Origin: Streptomyces uncialis
Lineage (GTDB): Bacteria > Actinomycetota > Actinomycetes > Streptomycetales > Streptomycetaceae
Direction of reading: 5' to 3'
DNA: 64,000 bases
Assembly (NCBI RefSeq): GCF_001905345.1
Contig: NZ_LFBV01000004.1
Location: 248,001-312,000, forward strand
A program made the translations under genes and the position numbers. How positions within the stretch are numbered: the first letter of the stretch is position 1; each line of letters begins with the position of its first letter. A model generated the notes under the pieces. The model saw nothing but the letters and a program-made list of their open reading frames with translations. It was not told the origin of the DNA and ran no database searches. Of the stretch, positions 45,537 through 53,965 are shown piece by piece.

Positions 45537-47669
45537 CTACTCGGGGACGCTCGCCAGGCCCGGCGCCAGGAACGGCTTGCCGTTGACCCGCTCGCTGACG
45601 CCCGCGCGGTCCAGGTACGGGGTGATGCCGCCCAGATGGAAGGGCCAGCCCGCGCCGGTGATCAGGCACAGGTCGATGTCCTGCGCCTCGGCGACGACAC
45701 CCTCGTCCAGCATGAGCCCGATCTCCTGGGCCACCGCGTCCAGGACCCGCGCCCGCACCTGCTCCTCGGTCAGCACGGTGTCGCCCTGCACCAGCAGCGC
45801 GGCGACCTCGGGGTCCAGCTCCGGGGTGCCGGAGTCATGGACGTAGAAGCCGCGCTTGCCCGCCTTGACCACGGCGGCCAGGTTCGGGGAGACGGTGAAG
45901 CGGTCGGGGAACGCGCGGTTCAGCGTCTCGGAGACATGCAGACCGATCGCGGGTCCGACCAGCTCCAGCAGGACCAGCGGCGACATCGGCAGCCCCAGCG
46001 GCTCGACGGCCTTCTCCGCCGCGACGACGGGCGTGCCCTCGTCGATGACGTTCTGGATCTCGCCCATGAAGCGCGTCAGGATGCGGTTCACCACGAACGC
46101 CGGGGCGTCCTTGACCAGTACCGCGGTCTTCCGCAGCTTCTTCGCCACGGCGAACGCGGTGGCCAGCGAGGCGTCGTCCGTCTGCTCGCCGCGCACGATC
46201 TCCAGCAGCGGAAGGATCGCCACCGGGTTGAAGAAGTGGAAGCCCACGACCCGCTCGGGGTGCTTCAGCCCGGCCGCCATCTCGCTCACGGAGAGGGACG
46301 AGGTGTTCGTCGCGAGGATCGCGTGCGCCGGGACGACGGCCTCGACCTCGGCGAACACCCGCTGCTTGACGCCGATCTCCTCGAACACGGCCTCGATGAC
46401 GAAGTCCGCGTCGGAGAAGCCCTCCGCCTTGTCCAGCACCCCGCTGACCAGGCCCTTGAGCCGGTTGGCCTTGTCCTGGTTCACGCGGCCCTTGAGCAGC
46501 AGCTTGTCGATCTCGGCGTGGACGTAACCGACGCCCTTGTCGACCCGCTCCTGGTCGATGTCGGTCAGCACGACCGGCACCTCAAGGCGGCGCAGGAACA
46601 GCATCGCGAGCTGCGAGGCCATCAGGCCCGCGCCCACCACACCGACCTTGGTGACGGGCCGCGCGAGGCTCCTGTCGGGGGCGCCGGCGGGCCGCTTGGC
46701 GCGCTTCTGCACCAGGTTGAACGCGTAGAGCCCGGCGCGCAGTTCCCCGCCCATGATCAGATCCGCGAGGGCCTGGTCCTCGGCGTCGAACCCGGCCTGG
46801 AGGTCACCGTCCTTGGCGGCGGCGATGATGTCGAGCGCGCGGTACGCGGCGGGCGCCGCCCCGTGCACCTTGGAGTCCGCGACGGACCGGCCCCGGGCCA
46901 CGGCCCGGTCCCATCCCTCGCCGCGGTCCACCTCGGGCCGCTCCACGGTGACCGAGCCGTTCAGCACCCCGGCGGTCCAGACCAGCGACCGCTCCAGGAA
47001 GTCGGCGCCGTCGAAGAGGGCGTCGGCGATCCCCAGCTCGAAGACCTGGGCGCCCTTGAGCTGGCGGTTCTGGTTGAGCGAGTTCTCGACGATCACCGAG
47101 ACGGCCTTGTCCGCGCCGATCAGGTTCGGCAGCAGCGCGCAGCCGCCCCAGCCGGGTACCAGCCCGAGGAAGACCTCCGGCAGCGAGAACGCGGGCACCG
47201 CCCGGGAGACGGTGCGGTACGAGCAGTGCAGCCCGGCCTCGACCCCGCCGCCCATCGCCGCGCCGTTGTAGTACGCGAACGTGGGGACGGCGAGGGAGGC
47301 GAGGCGCTTGAAGACATCGTGGCCGCCCTTGCCGATGGCGAGCGCGTCCTCGTGCCGCTTCAGCAGCTCGACACCCTTGAGGTCGGCGCCGACGGCGAAG
47401 ATGAACGGCTTGCCGGTGAGCCCGGCACCGACGATCGTCCCGGCGGTGGCCTCCTGCTCGACCTGGTCGAGCGCGGCGTCCAGATTGGCCAGCGACTGCG
47501 GGCCGAAGGTGGTCGGCTTGGTGTGGTCGAAGCCGTTGTCCAGGGTGATCAGCGCGAACCGGCCGGCACCGTCGGGCAGCTCCAGATGACGGACGTGCGC
47601 CTGGGTGACGACCTCGTCCGGGAACAGTTCGGCCGCGCCCTTGAGCAGTTCGGTGGTGGACGTGCTCAC
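45537..47669 (-). CDS. fadB: Fatty acid oxidation complex alpha subunit (ECH/HADH fusion)
   Basis: 710 residues from the GTG at 47669, which overlaps the stop of the thiolase gene (GTGA). The N-terminal enoyl-CoA hydratase domain (about 30-300) has the oxyanion-hole segment YYNGAAMGGGVEAGLHCSYR and GLVPGWGG. The NAD-binding Rossmann segment VGVVGAGLMASQLA starts near residue 335, and the 3-hydroxyacyl-CoA dehydrogenase C-terminal domains follow (FHFFNPVAILPLLEIVRG). It performs hydration and dehydrogenation steps of beta-oxidation. It is co-translated with the thiolase, giving a complete cycle module. Confidence 0.93.
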   Translation of the reverse strand: MSTSTTELLKGAAELFPDEVVTQAHVRHLELPDGAGRFALITLDNGFDHTKPTTFGPQSLANLDAALDQVEQEATAGTIVGAGLTGKPFIFAVGADLKGVELLKRHEDALAIGKGGHDVFKRLASLAVPTFAYYNGAAMGGGVEAGLHCSYRTVSRAVPAFSLPEVFLGLVPGWGGCALLPNLIGADKAVSVIVENSLNQNRQLKGAQVFELGIADALFDGADFLERSLVWTAGVLNGSVTVERPEVDRGEGWDRAVARGRSVADSKVHGAAPAAYRALDIIAAAKDGDLQAGFDAEDQALADLIMGGELRAGLYAFNLVQKRAKRPAGAPDRSLARPVTKVGVVGAGLMASQLAMLFLRRLEVPVVLTDIDQERVDKGVGYVHAEIDKLLLKGRVNQDKANRLKGLVSGVLDKAEGFSDADFVIEAVFEEIGVKQRVFAEVEAVVPAHAILATNTSSLSVSEMAAGLKHPERVVGFHFFNPVAILPLLEIVRGEQTDDASLATAFAVAKKLRKTAVLVKDAPAFVVNRILTRFMGEIQNVIDEGTPVVAAEKAVEPLGLPMSPLVLLELVGPAIGLHVSETLNRAFPDRFTVSPNLAAVVKAGKRGFYVHDSGTPELDPEVAALLVQGDTVLTEEQVRARVLDAVAQEIGLMLDEGVVAEAQDIDLCLITGAGWPFHLGGITPYLDRAGVSERVNGKPFLAPGLASVPE

Positions 47670-48886
47670 TTGGTGCCTCCGTCGAAGTGCGGGTTCTCCC
47701 AGACGACCGTCGCGCCCATGCCGAAGCCGACGCACATGGTGGTGAGGCCGTAACGGACCTCGGGCTGCTCCTCGAACTGCCGGGCGAGCTGGGTCATCAG
47801 CCGGACCCCGGAGGACGCCAGCGGGTGCCCGTAGGCGATGGCGCCGCCGTACTGGTTGACCCGGCTGTCGTCGTCGGCGATGCCGTAGTGGTCGAGGAAG
47901 GCGAGCACCTGCACGGCGAACGCCTCGTTGATCTCGAACAGTCCGATGTCGGAGATCGACAGGCCCGCCTGGGCGAGCGCCTTCTCGGTCGCCGGGATCG
48001 GTCCGTACCCCATCACCTCGGGCTCGACACCGGCGAAGGCGTACGACACCAGCCGCATCCGGACCGGCAGGTCATGGGCGCGCGCGAAGTCCTCGGCGGC
48101 GATCAGCGAGGCGGTGGCGCCGTCGTTCAGCCCGGCCGCGTTGCCCGCGGTGACCCGCCCATGGGTACGGAACGGGGTCTTCAGACCGGCCAGCGTCTCC
48201 AGGGTGGTCCCGGGCCGCATCGGCTCGTCCTGGGTGGCGAGCCCCCAGCCGGTCTCCCCGGCCTCCGGGCTGGTCCGCCGTACCGAGACCGGCACCAGGT
48301 CCTGCTGGATCTTGCCGTCGGCGTACGCCTTGGCGGCCTTCTCCTGCGAGCGCACCGCGTACTCGTCGGCCCGCCGCTTGGTGAGATGCGGGAACCGGTC
48401 GTGCAGGTTCTCCGCGGTCATCCCCATGAACAGCGCCGACTCGTCGACCAGCTTCTCGCTGACGAACCGGGGGTTCGGGTCGACGCCCTCACCCATCGGG
48501 TGCCGCCCCATGTGCTCGACACCACCGGCCACGACGATGTCGTACGCGCCGAAGGCGATCGATCCGGCGGTGCTCGTGACGGCCGTCAGCGCGCCCGCGC
48601 ACATCCGGTCGATCGAGTACCCGGGTACGGACTGCGGCAGGCCCGCGAGGATGCCGGCGGTACGGCCGAGGGTCAGCCCCTGGTCACCGATCTGGGTGGT
48701 GGCCGCGATCGCCACCTCGTCGATCTTCGCCGGGTCGAGGCCCGGGTTGCGGCGCAGCAGCTCCCGGATCGCCTTCACGACGAGGTCGTCGGCCCGGGTC
48801 TCGTGGTAGATGCCCTTCGGGCCCGCCTTGCCGAACGGGGTACGGACACCGTCGACAAAGACGACATCCCTGACGGTACGAGGCAC
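47666..48886 (-). CDS. fadA: Acetyl-CoA acyltransferase (thiolase)
   Basis: 406 residues from the GTG at 48886 with GGAGGAG upstream. Nucleophilic Cys96 lies in SIDRMCAGAL. The other catalytic segments are INEAFAV, GAIAYGHPLASSG and TTMCVGFGMG, which carries the second cysteine. It cleaves 3-ketoacyl-CoA with CoA. It is the first gene of the operon with fadB. Upstream at 48967-48978 the imperfect palindrome TACTTGCGGGTA might be a fatty-acid regulator site, but the arms are only 3 bp. Confidence 0.93.
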   Translation of the reverse strand: MPRTVRDVVFVDGVRTPFGKAGPKGIYHETRADDLVVKAIRELLRRNPGLDPAKIDEVAIAATTQIGDQGLTLGRTAGILAGLPQSVPGYSIDRMCAGALTAVTSTAGSIAFGAYDIVVAGGVEHMGRHPMGEGVDPNPRFVSEKLVDESALFMGMTAENLHDRFPHLTKRRADEYAVRSQEKAAKAYADGKIQQDLVPVSVRRTSPEAGETGWGLATQDEPMRPGTTLETLAGLKTPFRTHGRVTAGNAAGLNDGATASLIAAEDFARAHDLPVRMRLVSYAFAGVEPEVMGYGPIPATEKALAQAGLSISDIGLFEINEAFAVQVLAFLDHYGIADDDSRVNQYGGAIAYGHPLASSGVRLMTQLARQFEEQPEVRYGLTTMCVGFGMGATVVWENPHFDGGTK

Positions 48887-49136
48887 GATGGCTCTCCTCC
48901 AGACGCGAACTGGCACGACACGGCCCACCTCGCCGAAGGCACCGGCGCACCGCGGTACCCACATGCTACTTGCGGGTAACCAGACTGCCCAGTCCCCCCG
49001 CCGCGAGCGGCGTACATCACACCGGCCCCCGCGCGGGGCGGACGCGCCGGAGCGGGTGCGTCGGTGCCGGTGCGCCGGAGCGGCGAGGTGGCCGCTCCGG
49101 GACAGGCCCGCTCCGGCAGGTGTGCCGTGTCCGGCA

Positions 49137-49191
49137 GTGCGTCCGGTCAGGGATGCGTCAGTTCCGGCGGGTGCGTCCGGTCAGGGATGCG
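49137..49191. repeat. 21-bp direct repeat at the end of the RNase D gene
   Basis: GTGCGTCCGGTCAGGGATGCG occurs at 49137-49157 and 49171-49191. The second copy covers the last codons and stop of the RNase D gene. The 49100-49170 stretch is a string of related CCGGNNNGTGCG units. Confidence 0.7.
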
Positions 49192-50473
49192 CCGCCAGCG
49201 ACTCCGTCAGCACCGGGGTGACCTGTTCGACCTGCCACTCGCGGGCGCCCAGCGCCCGCAGCGCGTCGCCCACCGACTCCACCGACACGACCACGGGCGG
49301 CTCCCAGCACACCCGGCGCACCGTGTCCGGGGCGATCAGGTTCTCCTGGGGCATCCCGAGCCGCTCGGCCACCTCCGACACCCCGGCCCGCGCCGCGGAC
49401 AGCCGCGCCGCCGCGGCGGGGTCCTTGTCCGCCCAGGCCCGCGGCGGCGGCGGTCCGGCCACTGTCAGGCCAGGCTGCGGCAGCTGTGTCTCGGGCAGCG
49501 CCCGGGCCCGCTCCACCGCGGCCTGCCACTGTTCGAGCTGCCTGCGCCCGGTCCGGCTGCCGAACCCGGGCAGCGCCCCGAGCGCCCGTACGGTCAGCGG
49601 CAGCGCGAGCGCGGCCTCCACGATCGCGGTGTCGCCCAGCACCTTCCCGGGCGACACGTCCCGCCGCTGGGCGATCCGGTCCCGCGCCTCCCACAGCTCC
49701 CGGACGACCGCCATCTGACGGCGCCGCCGCACCTTGTGCATGCCGGAGGTCCGCCGCCAGGGGTCCTTGCGCGGGGGCGCGGGCGGGGCGGTGGCGATCG
49801 CGGCGAACTCCTGGCGCGCCCAGTCGAGTTTGCCCTGGCGCTCCAGCTCCTCCTCCAGGGCGTCCCGCAGATCGACCAGCAGCTCCACGTCCAGCGCGGC
49901 GTAACGGAGCCAGGGCTCGGGCAGCGGGCGGGTGGACCAGTCGACGGCGGAGTGGCCCTTCTCCAGGACGTAGCCGAGGACGCCCTCGACCATCGCGCCG
50001 AGTCCGACCCGGGGGAATCCGGCGAGCCTGCCCGCCAGCTCCGTGTCGAACAGCTCGGTCGGCCGCATGCCTATTTCCCGCAGGCACGGCAGATCCTGGG
50101 TCGCGGCGTGCAGCACCCACTCGGTGCCGTCGAGCGCGTCCCCGAGCGCGGTGAGATCGGGGCAGGCCACCGGGTCGATGAGCGCGGTCCCGGCGCCCGC
50201 GCGGCGCAGCTGCACGAGATAGGCGCGCTGCCCGTAGCGATAGCCGGACGCGCGTTCCGCGTCGACCGCGACGGGTCCGCTGCCCGCCGCGAAGGCGGCG
50301 ATCACGTCCGCCAGGGCGCCCTCGTCGGCGACGACCGGCGGAACACCCTCGCGCGGCTCCAGCAGCGCGATCGGTGCTCCGTCCTCGGTGACGCCGGTGA
50401 CGCCGTCGTCCGGAGGGGCGCCCCCGGTGGTTCGCAGTGATGTGTCTGCTGCGGTCTCTTGGGCGTCTGTCAC
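49181..50473 (-). CDS. rnd: Ribonuclease D-like 3'-5' exonuclease with HRDC domain
   Basis: 430 residues from a GTG at 50473. The DEDD exonuclease motifs are present: VAVDAERASGYRYGQRAYL (motif I), HAATQDLPCLRE (II) and RYAALDVELLVDL (III). The HRDC helical domain follows at about residues 235-310 (KVRRRRQMAVVRELWEARD). RNase D trims tRNA and other structured RNA 3' ends with two metal ions. It is separated from whiI by a 42-bp palindromic terminator. Confidence 0.9.
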   Translation of the reverse strand: MTDAQETAADTSLRTTGGAPPDDGVTGVTEDGAPIALLEPREGVPPVVADEGALADVIAAFAAGSGPVAVDAERASGYRYGQRAYLVQLRRAGAGTALIDPVACPDLTALGDALDGTEWVLHAATQDLPCLREIGMRPTELFDTELAGRLAGFPRVGLGAMVEGVLGYVLEKGHSAVDWSTRPLPEPWLRYAALDVELLVDLRDALEEELERQGKLDWARQEFAAIATAPPAPPRKDPWRRTSGMHKVRRRRQMAVVRELWEARDRIAQRRDVSPGKVLGDTAIVEAALALPLTVRALGALPGFGSRTGRRQLEQWQAAVERARALPETQLPQPGLTVAGPPPPRAWADKDPAAAARLSAARAGVSEVAERLGMPQENLIAPDTVRRVCWEPPVVVSVESVGDALRALGAREWQVEQVTPVLTESLAAHP

Positions 50474-50495
50474 CTGTCAAGGGTACTTGCGAAAA

Positions 50496-50537
50496 CACCG
50501 CGCCCGCCGACGGAACGTTCCGTCGGCGGGCGCGGTG
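50496..50537. terminator. Perfect 42-bp palindrome, whiI terminator
   Basis: Two 21-bp arms meet without a loop at 50516/50517. The left arm begins CACCGCGCCCGCCGACGG. It lies 13 bases downstream of the whiI stop and may form a very stable hairpin. Confidence 0.85.
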
Positions 50538-50550
50538 CGGGTGAGAAGGG

Positions 50551-51213
50551 TCAGTGGATGATCCCCGTACGCAGGGCCACGGCCACCATCCCGGCACGGT
50601 CGCCCGTGCCGAGCTTGCGGGCGATCCTGGCGAGGTGGCTCTTCACGGTCAGGGCGGACAGGCCCATCGAGACGCCGATGGCCTTGTTGGACTGGCCTTC
50701 GGCGACCAGCCGCAGCACCTCGACCTCGCGTCCGGACAGTTCTCGGTAGCCACCCGGGTGGCTCGGGGCACCCGGGGGGCGACGGTGCATACGGGCCGCG
50801 GCGGACCCGATCGGAGCGGCACCCGGCCGGGTGGGGAGCCCGACATTGGTACGGGTGCCGGTGACGACATAGCCCTTGACGCCGCCCGCGAGGGCGTTGC
50901 GGACGGCGCCGATGTCATCGGCGGCCGAAAGGGCGAGGCCGTTGGGCCAGCCCGCGGCACGGGTCTCGGAGAGAAGGGTGAGGCCGCTGCCGTCGGGAAG
51001 ATGGACGTCGGCGACGCAGATGTCTCGGGGATTGCCGATACGGGGCCGGGCCTCGGCGATGGACGACGCCTCGATGACATCGCGCACCCCGAGCGCCCAC
51101 AGGTGGCGGGTGACGGTGGAGCGGACGCGCGGGTCGGCCACGACGACCATGGCGGTCGGCTTGTTCGGACGGTAGGCGACCAGGCTTGCGGGCTGCTCAA
51201 GGAGAACGGACAC
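50551..51213 (-). CDS. whiI: WhiI-type orphan response regulator
   Basis: 220 residues from the GTG at 51213 behind AGGAGG. The longer upstream frame to 51378 lacks a ribosome binding site. The receiver-like domain has VVVADPRV, a single Asp where the acidic pair normally lies, but retains DVHLPDG with the usual phospho-Asp position. The LuxR helix-turn-helix is at about 155-210 (REVEVLRLVAEGQSNKAIGVS). WhiI is needed for sporulation septation in Streptomyces and is an atypical receiver (SCO6029, recalled), which matches the sequence and the rnd-whiI-DUF3000-hemE order. Confidence 0.9.
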   Translation of the reverse strand: MSVLLEQPASLVAYRPNKPTAMVVVADPRVRSTVTRHLWALGVRDVIEASSIAEARPRIGNPRDICVADVHLPDGSGLTLLSETRAAGWPNGLALSAADDIGAVRNALAGGVKGYVVTGTRTNVGLPTRPGAAPIGSAAARMHRRPPGAPSHPGGYRELSGREVEVLRLVAEGQSNKAIGVSMGLSALTVKSHLARIARKLGTGDRAGMVAVALRTGIIH

Positions 51214-51365
51214 AAGGCCCTCCTGGGGTGGCGGGACGGGGCCGGCTCTGGGGATGAAGCCGGGACGAACCGTGCTTTCAAGGTCACAGACCTCTTCGGC
51301 ATCAAACCCGGTCGCCTTTAGAGAAAGATCACGAATTCGTGAGAACATTTCGTGCAATTCGGACA

Positions 51366-51948
51366 CGCGATCGATCATCGCGAGGTCGCCTTCGCTTGCG
51401 CTTCCCAGGTCTGTCCGGCTGGGCGTACTTGTCCCGTGCAGGTCGTTCGTGGGGTGCGCAGTTCCCCGCGCCCCTGAAGGGCGCCCACCTGGGGTTGCTT
51501 TTCACCCTCTCCCTCGCGGACCCGCCCGGCTGCGGGAGGGGGTGGGCGGGAATCTCTGCCCGCAGACTCCGACGCCACCAGTACATCCACTGGACGTCGT
51601 ACCGAGCGCGTTGGAGCGAGGACGGAGAATCCCGACCGGCCCCGACCCGAAAGACAGCAGAACGCGCCCCAAAGGGGCGCGGGGAACTGCGCAAAAGACG
51701 AGAACCGCCCCGCACCCGAAGAGCGACCGCAAGGGGGCAGCATCCAGGGGCGCGGGGAACCGCGCACCCACCGAGCGACGGCACAGGGACAAGTGCGCCC
51801 GGCACAGGAAACCTCGGCGGCGCGAGCGAAGGCGACCCGCGGGGAACCGCGCACCCCACGAACGACGGCACAGGGACAAGCGCGCCCGGCACAGGAAACC
51901 TCGAAGGCGCAAGCGAAGGCGACCCGCGCAGCCGCACCGGGACGGGGA
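51366..51948. repeat. Repeat-rich intergenic block B
   Basis: About 580 bases between the whiI promoter and the DUF3000 stop. It contains a copy of block A (51530-51800 aligned with 40710-40980) including the CAAAGGGGCGCGGGGAACTG core. Beyond 51800 it has a repeated unit with CGAAGGCGACCCGCGGGGAA and GGCACAGGAAACCTCG. No gene is supported. The whiI promoter must lie within or near it. Confidence 0.7.
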
Positions 51949-52620
51949 TCAGGCCGGGCGGGGCCCCCTGCGCTGGGGGAGGGTGACCACCGACGCGTCG
52001 GGCGCCGGCGCCGGGGTCGGGGGAAGCCCCGCCACCTGGCACAGCAGATCGCACCAGGCGGCCAGGTGCGCCGCGGTGTCGGGCACCCCGCCGACGCCCT
52101 CCCGGGGCGTCCAGGACGCCCGGATCTCGATCTGGGAGGCGGGCGCCCGCTCCGCCAGCCCCCCGAAGTAGTGCGACCCCGCCCGGGTCACCGTGCCGCT
52201 CGGCTCCCCGTACGACAGCCCCCGGTCCTCCAGCGCCCCGGTCAGCCACGACCAGCACACCTCCGGCAGCAGCGGATCCGCGGCCATCTCGGCCTCCAGC
52301 TCCGCCCGGACCAGGGTGACCAGCCGGAACGTGCCCTGCCAGCCGTCGTGCCCGTCGGGGTCGTGCAGCAGCACCAGCCGGCCGTCCGCGAGATCCTCGT
52401 CGCCCTCGACGACCGCGGCCTCCAGCGCGTACGCGTGCGGGGCGAGCCGCTTGGGCGCCGGGGTCGGATCGACCTCGATCCCCGGCCGCAGCCGCGCCGC
52501 GCGCAGCGCGTCGACCGCCGAGCGGAACGCCGGGGGGCCCGGGTCCGTCTCCCGTGTCGCCCCCTCGCCGTTGTCCGTCCCGCCCGTGCCGTCCGACAGT
52601 CGTTCCTGAGCCGCAGCCAT
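51949..52620 (-). CDS. DUF3000 family protein
   Basis: 223 residues from the ATG at 52620. No ribosome binding site precedes it, so the transcript may be leaderless. The conserved core has LVLLHDPDGHDGWQGTFRLV and LPEVCWSWLTGALEDRGL, plus GLAERAPASQIEIRASWTP. The family is confined to actinobacteria and uncharacterised. It lies divergently 103 bp from hemE, between hemE and whiI, as in other streptomycetes. Both ends are low-complexity, and the C-terminus is Pro/Ala-rich. Confidence 0.8.
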   Translation of the reverse strand: MAAAQERLSDGTGGTDNGEGATRETDPGPPAFRSAVDALRAARLRPGIEVDPTPAPKRLAPHAYALEAAVVEGDEDLADGRLVLLHDPDGHDGWQGTFRLVTLVRAELEAEMAADPLLPEVCWSWLTGALEDRGLSYGEPSGTVTRAGSHYFGGLAERAPASQIEIRASWTPREGVGGVPDTAAHLAAWCDLLCQVAGLPPTPAPAPDASVVTLPQRRGPRPA

Positions 52621-52723
52621 GCCCGGAAGAGTAAGGGGAACCCGCGCCCGGCGCAGGGAGAGACACCCGCACGCGTGAGGGCTGTCCGGATCGCGACCCT
52701 GTCCGCGTGGGAGACTTTGCGGC

Positions 52724-53800
52724 GTGAGTGCCAACGACATCCCCACGAACCAGCCGACAGCGACGCGAGACGGCGTCAAGGATTCCGCGTTCCTGAGGGC
52801 GTGCCGCCGTGAACCGGTGCCGCACACCCCGGTCTGGTTCATGCGCCAGGCGGGCCGCTCCCTGCCGGAGTACCGCAAGGTGCGCGAGGGCACCGCCATG
52901 CTCGACTCCTGCATGCGTCCCGACCTGGTCACCGAGATCACCCTTCAGCCCGTACGCAGGCACGACGTCGACGCCGCGATCTACTTCAGCGACATCGTCG
53001 TCCCCCTGAAGGCCATCGGGATCGACCTCGACATCAAGCCCGGTGTCGGCCCGGTCGTCGAGCGCCCGATCCGTACCCGCGCCGACCTCGACCGGCTGCG
53101 TGACCTCACGCCCGAGGACGTCTGGTACGTCACGGAGGCCATCGGGCTGCTCACCGCGGAACTCGGCCCGACCCCGCTGATCGGCTTCGCGGGCGCGCCC
53201 TTCACCCTGGCCAGCTATCTCGTGGAGGGCGGCCCGTCCCGCAACCACGAGCACACCAAGGCCCTCATGTACGGCGATCCGCAGCTGTGGGCCGACCTGC
53301 TGGACCGGCTCGCCCGGATCACCTCGGAGTTCCTCAAGGTCCAGATCGAGGCGGGCGCGAGCGCCGTCCAGCTCTTCGACTCCTGGGTCGGGGCCCTCGC
53401 GCCCGCCGACTACCGCCGTTCGGTGATGCCCGCCTCCCGCAAGGTGTTCGAGGCGGTAGAGGGCTACGGCGTCCCGCGTATCCACTTCGGCGTCGGCACC
53501 GGGGAACTGCTCGGGCTGCTCGGTGAGGCCGGGGCCGATGTCGTGGGCGTCGACTGGCGTGTCCCGCTGGACGAGGCCGCCCGCCGGGTCGGCCCGGGTA
53601 AGGCGCTCCAGGGCAACCTCGACCCCGCGGTGCTGTTCGCCACCCCGGAGGCCGTCGTCGCCAAGACCACCGAGGTGCTCGACGCGGCCCGTGGGCTGGA
53701 CGGCCATATCTTCAACCTCGGCCACGGCGTCCTGCCCGACACCGACCCCGACGCCCTCACCCGGCTCGTGGCGGACGTGCACGCCCGCACCGCCCGCTGA
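52724..53800 (+). CDS. hemE: Uroporphyrinogen decarboxylase
   Basis: 358 residues from the GTG at 52724, with GGGAGA upstream. The signature FMRQAGRSLPEYRKVRE carries the catalytic arginines. GFAGAPFTLASYLVEGG and the C-terminal NLGHGVLPDTDPD are further conserved blocks. It removes the four acetate carboxyls of uroporphyrinogen III to give coproporphyrinogen III. In this organism the product then goes to HemY and HemQ, encoded 3-5 kb downstream. A perfect stem-loop terminator follows. Confidence 0.96.
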   Translation: MSANDIPTNQPTATRDGVKDSAFLRACRREPVPHTPVWFMRQAGRSLPEYRKVREGTAMLDSCMRPDLVTEITLQPVRRHDVDAAIYFSDIVVPLKAIGIDLDIKPGVGPVVERPIRTRADLDRLRDLTPEDVWYVTEAIGLLTAELGPTPLIGFAGAPFTLASYLVEGGPSRNHEHTKALMYGDPQLWADLLDRLARITSEFLKVQIEAGASAVQLFDSWVGALAPADYRRSVMPASRKVFEAVEGYGVPRIHFGVGTGELLGLLGEAGADVVGVDWRVPLDEAARRVGPGKALQGNLDPAVLFATPEAVVAKTTEVLDAARGLDGHIFNLGHGVLPDTDPDALTRLVADVHARTAR

Positions 53801-53830
53801 CCCGACCGGGCCGGTACGACAAGCGCTGAC

Positions 53831-53866
53831 ACGACTGCCCCGGCACGGCCGTGCCGGGGCAGTCGT
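53831..53866 (+). terminator. Terminator of hemE
   Basis: ACGACTGCCCCGGCAC and GTGCCGGGGCAGTCGT are perfect 16-bp arms around GGCC. Confidence 0.9.
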
Positions 53867-53925
53867 ATCGGTCGGCGGCGACCCTTGATGTCCGTCCGGG
53901 GCCGCCGCCAATCGTTCAGTTCCGG

Positions 53926-53956
53926 CCGTTCTCGCGCCCGTGCGGCGCGAGAACGG
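53926..53956 (-). terminator. Terminator of flavoprotein gene
   Basis: CCGTTCTCGCGCC (53926-53938) pairs perfectly with 53944-53956. It ends 10 bases from the stop codon at 53966. Confidence 0.85.
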
Positions 53957-53965
53957 GTCGGCGGC

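Noticed and set aside
48967..48978. Possible fatty-acid-regulator site TACTTGCGGGTA
   Set aside because: The palindromic arms are only 3 bp. It is too weak to annotate as a site without other evidence.
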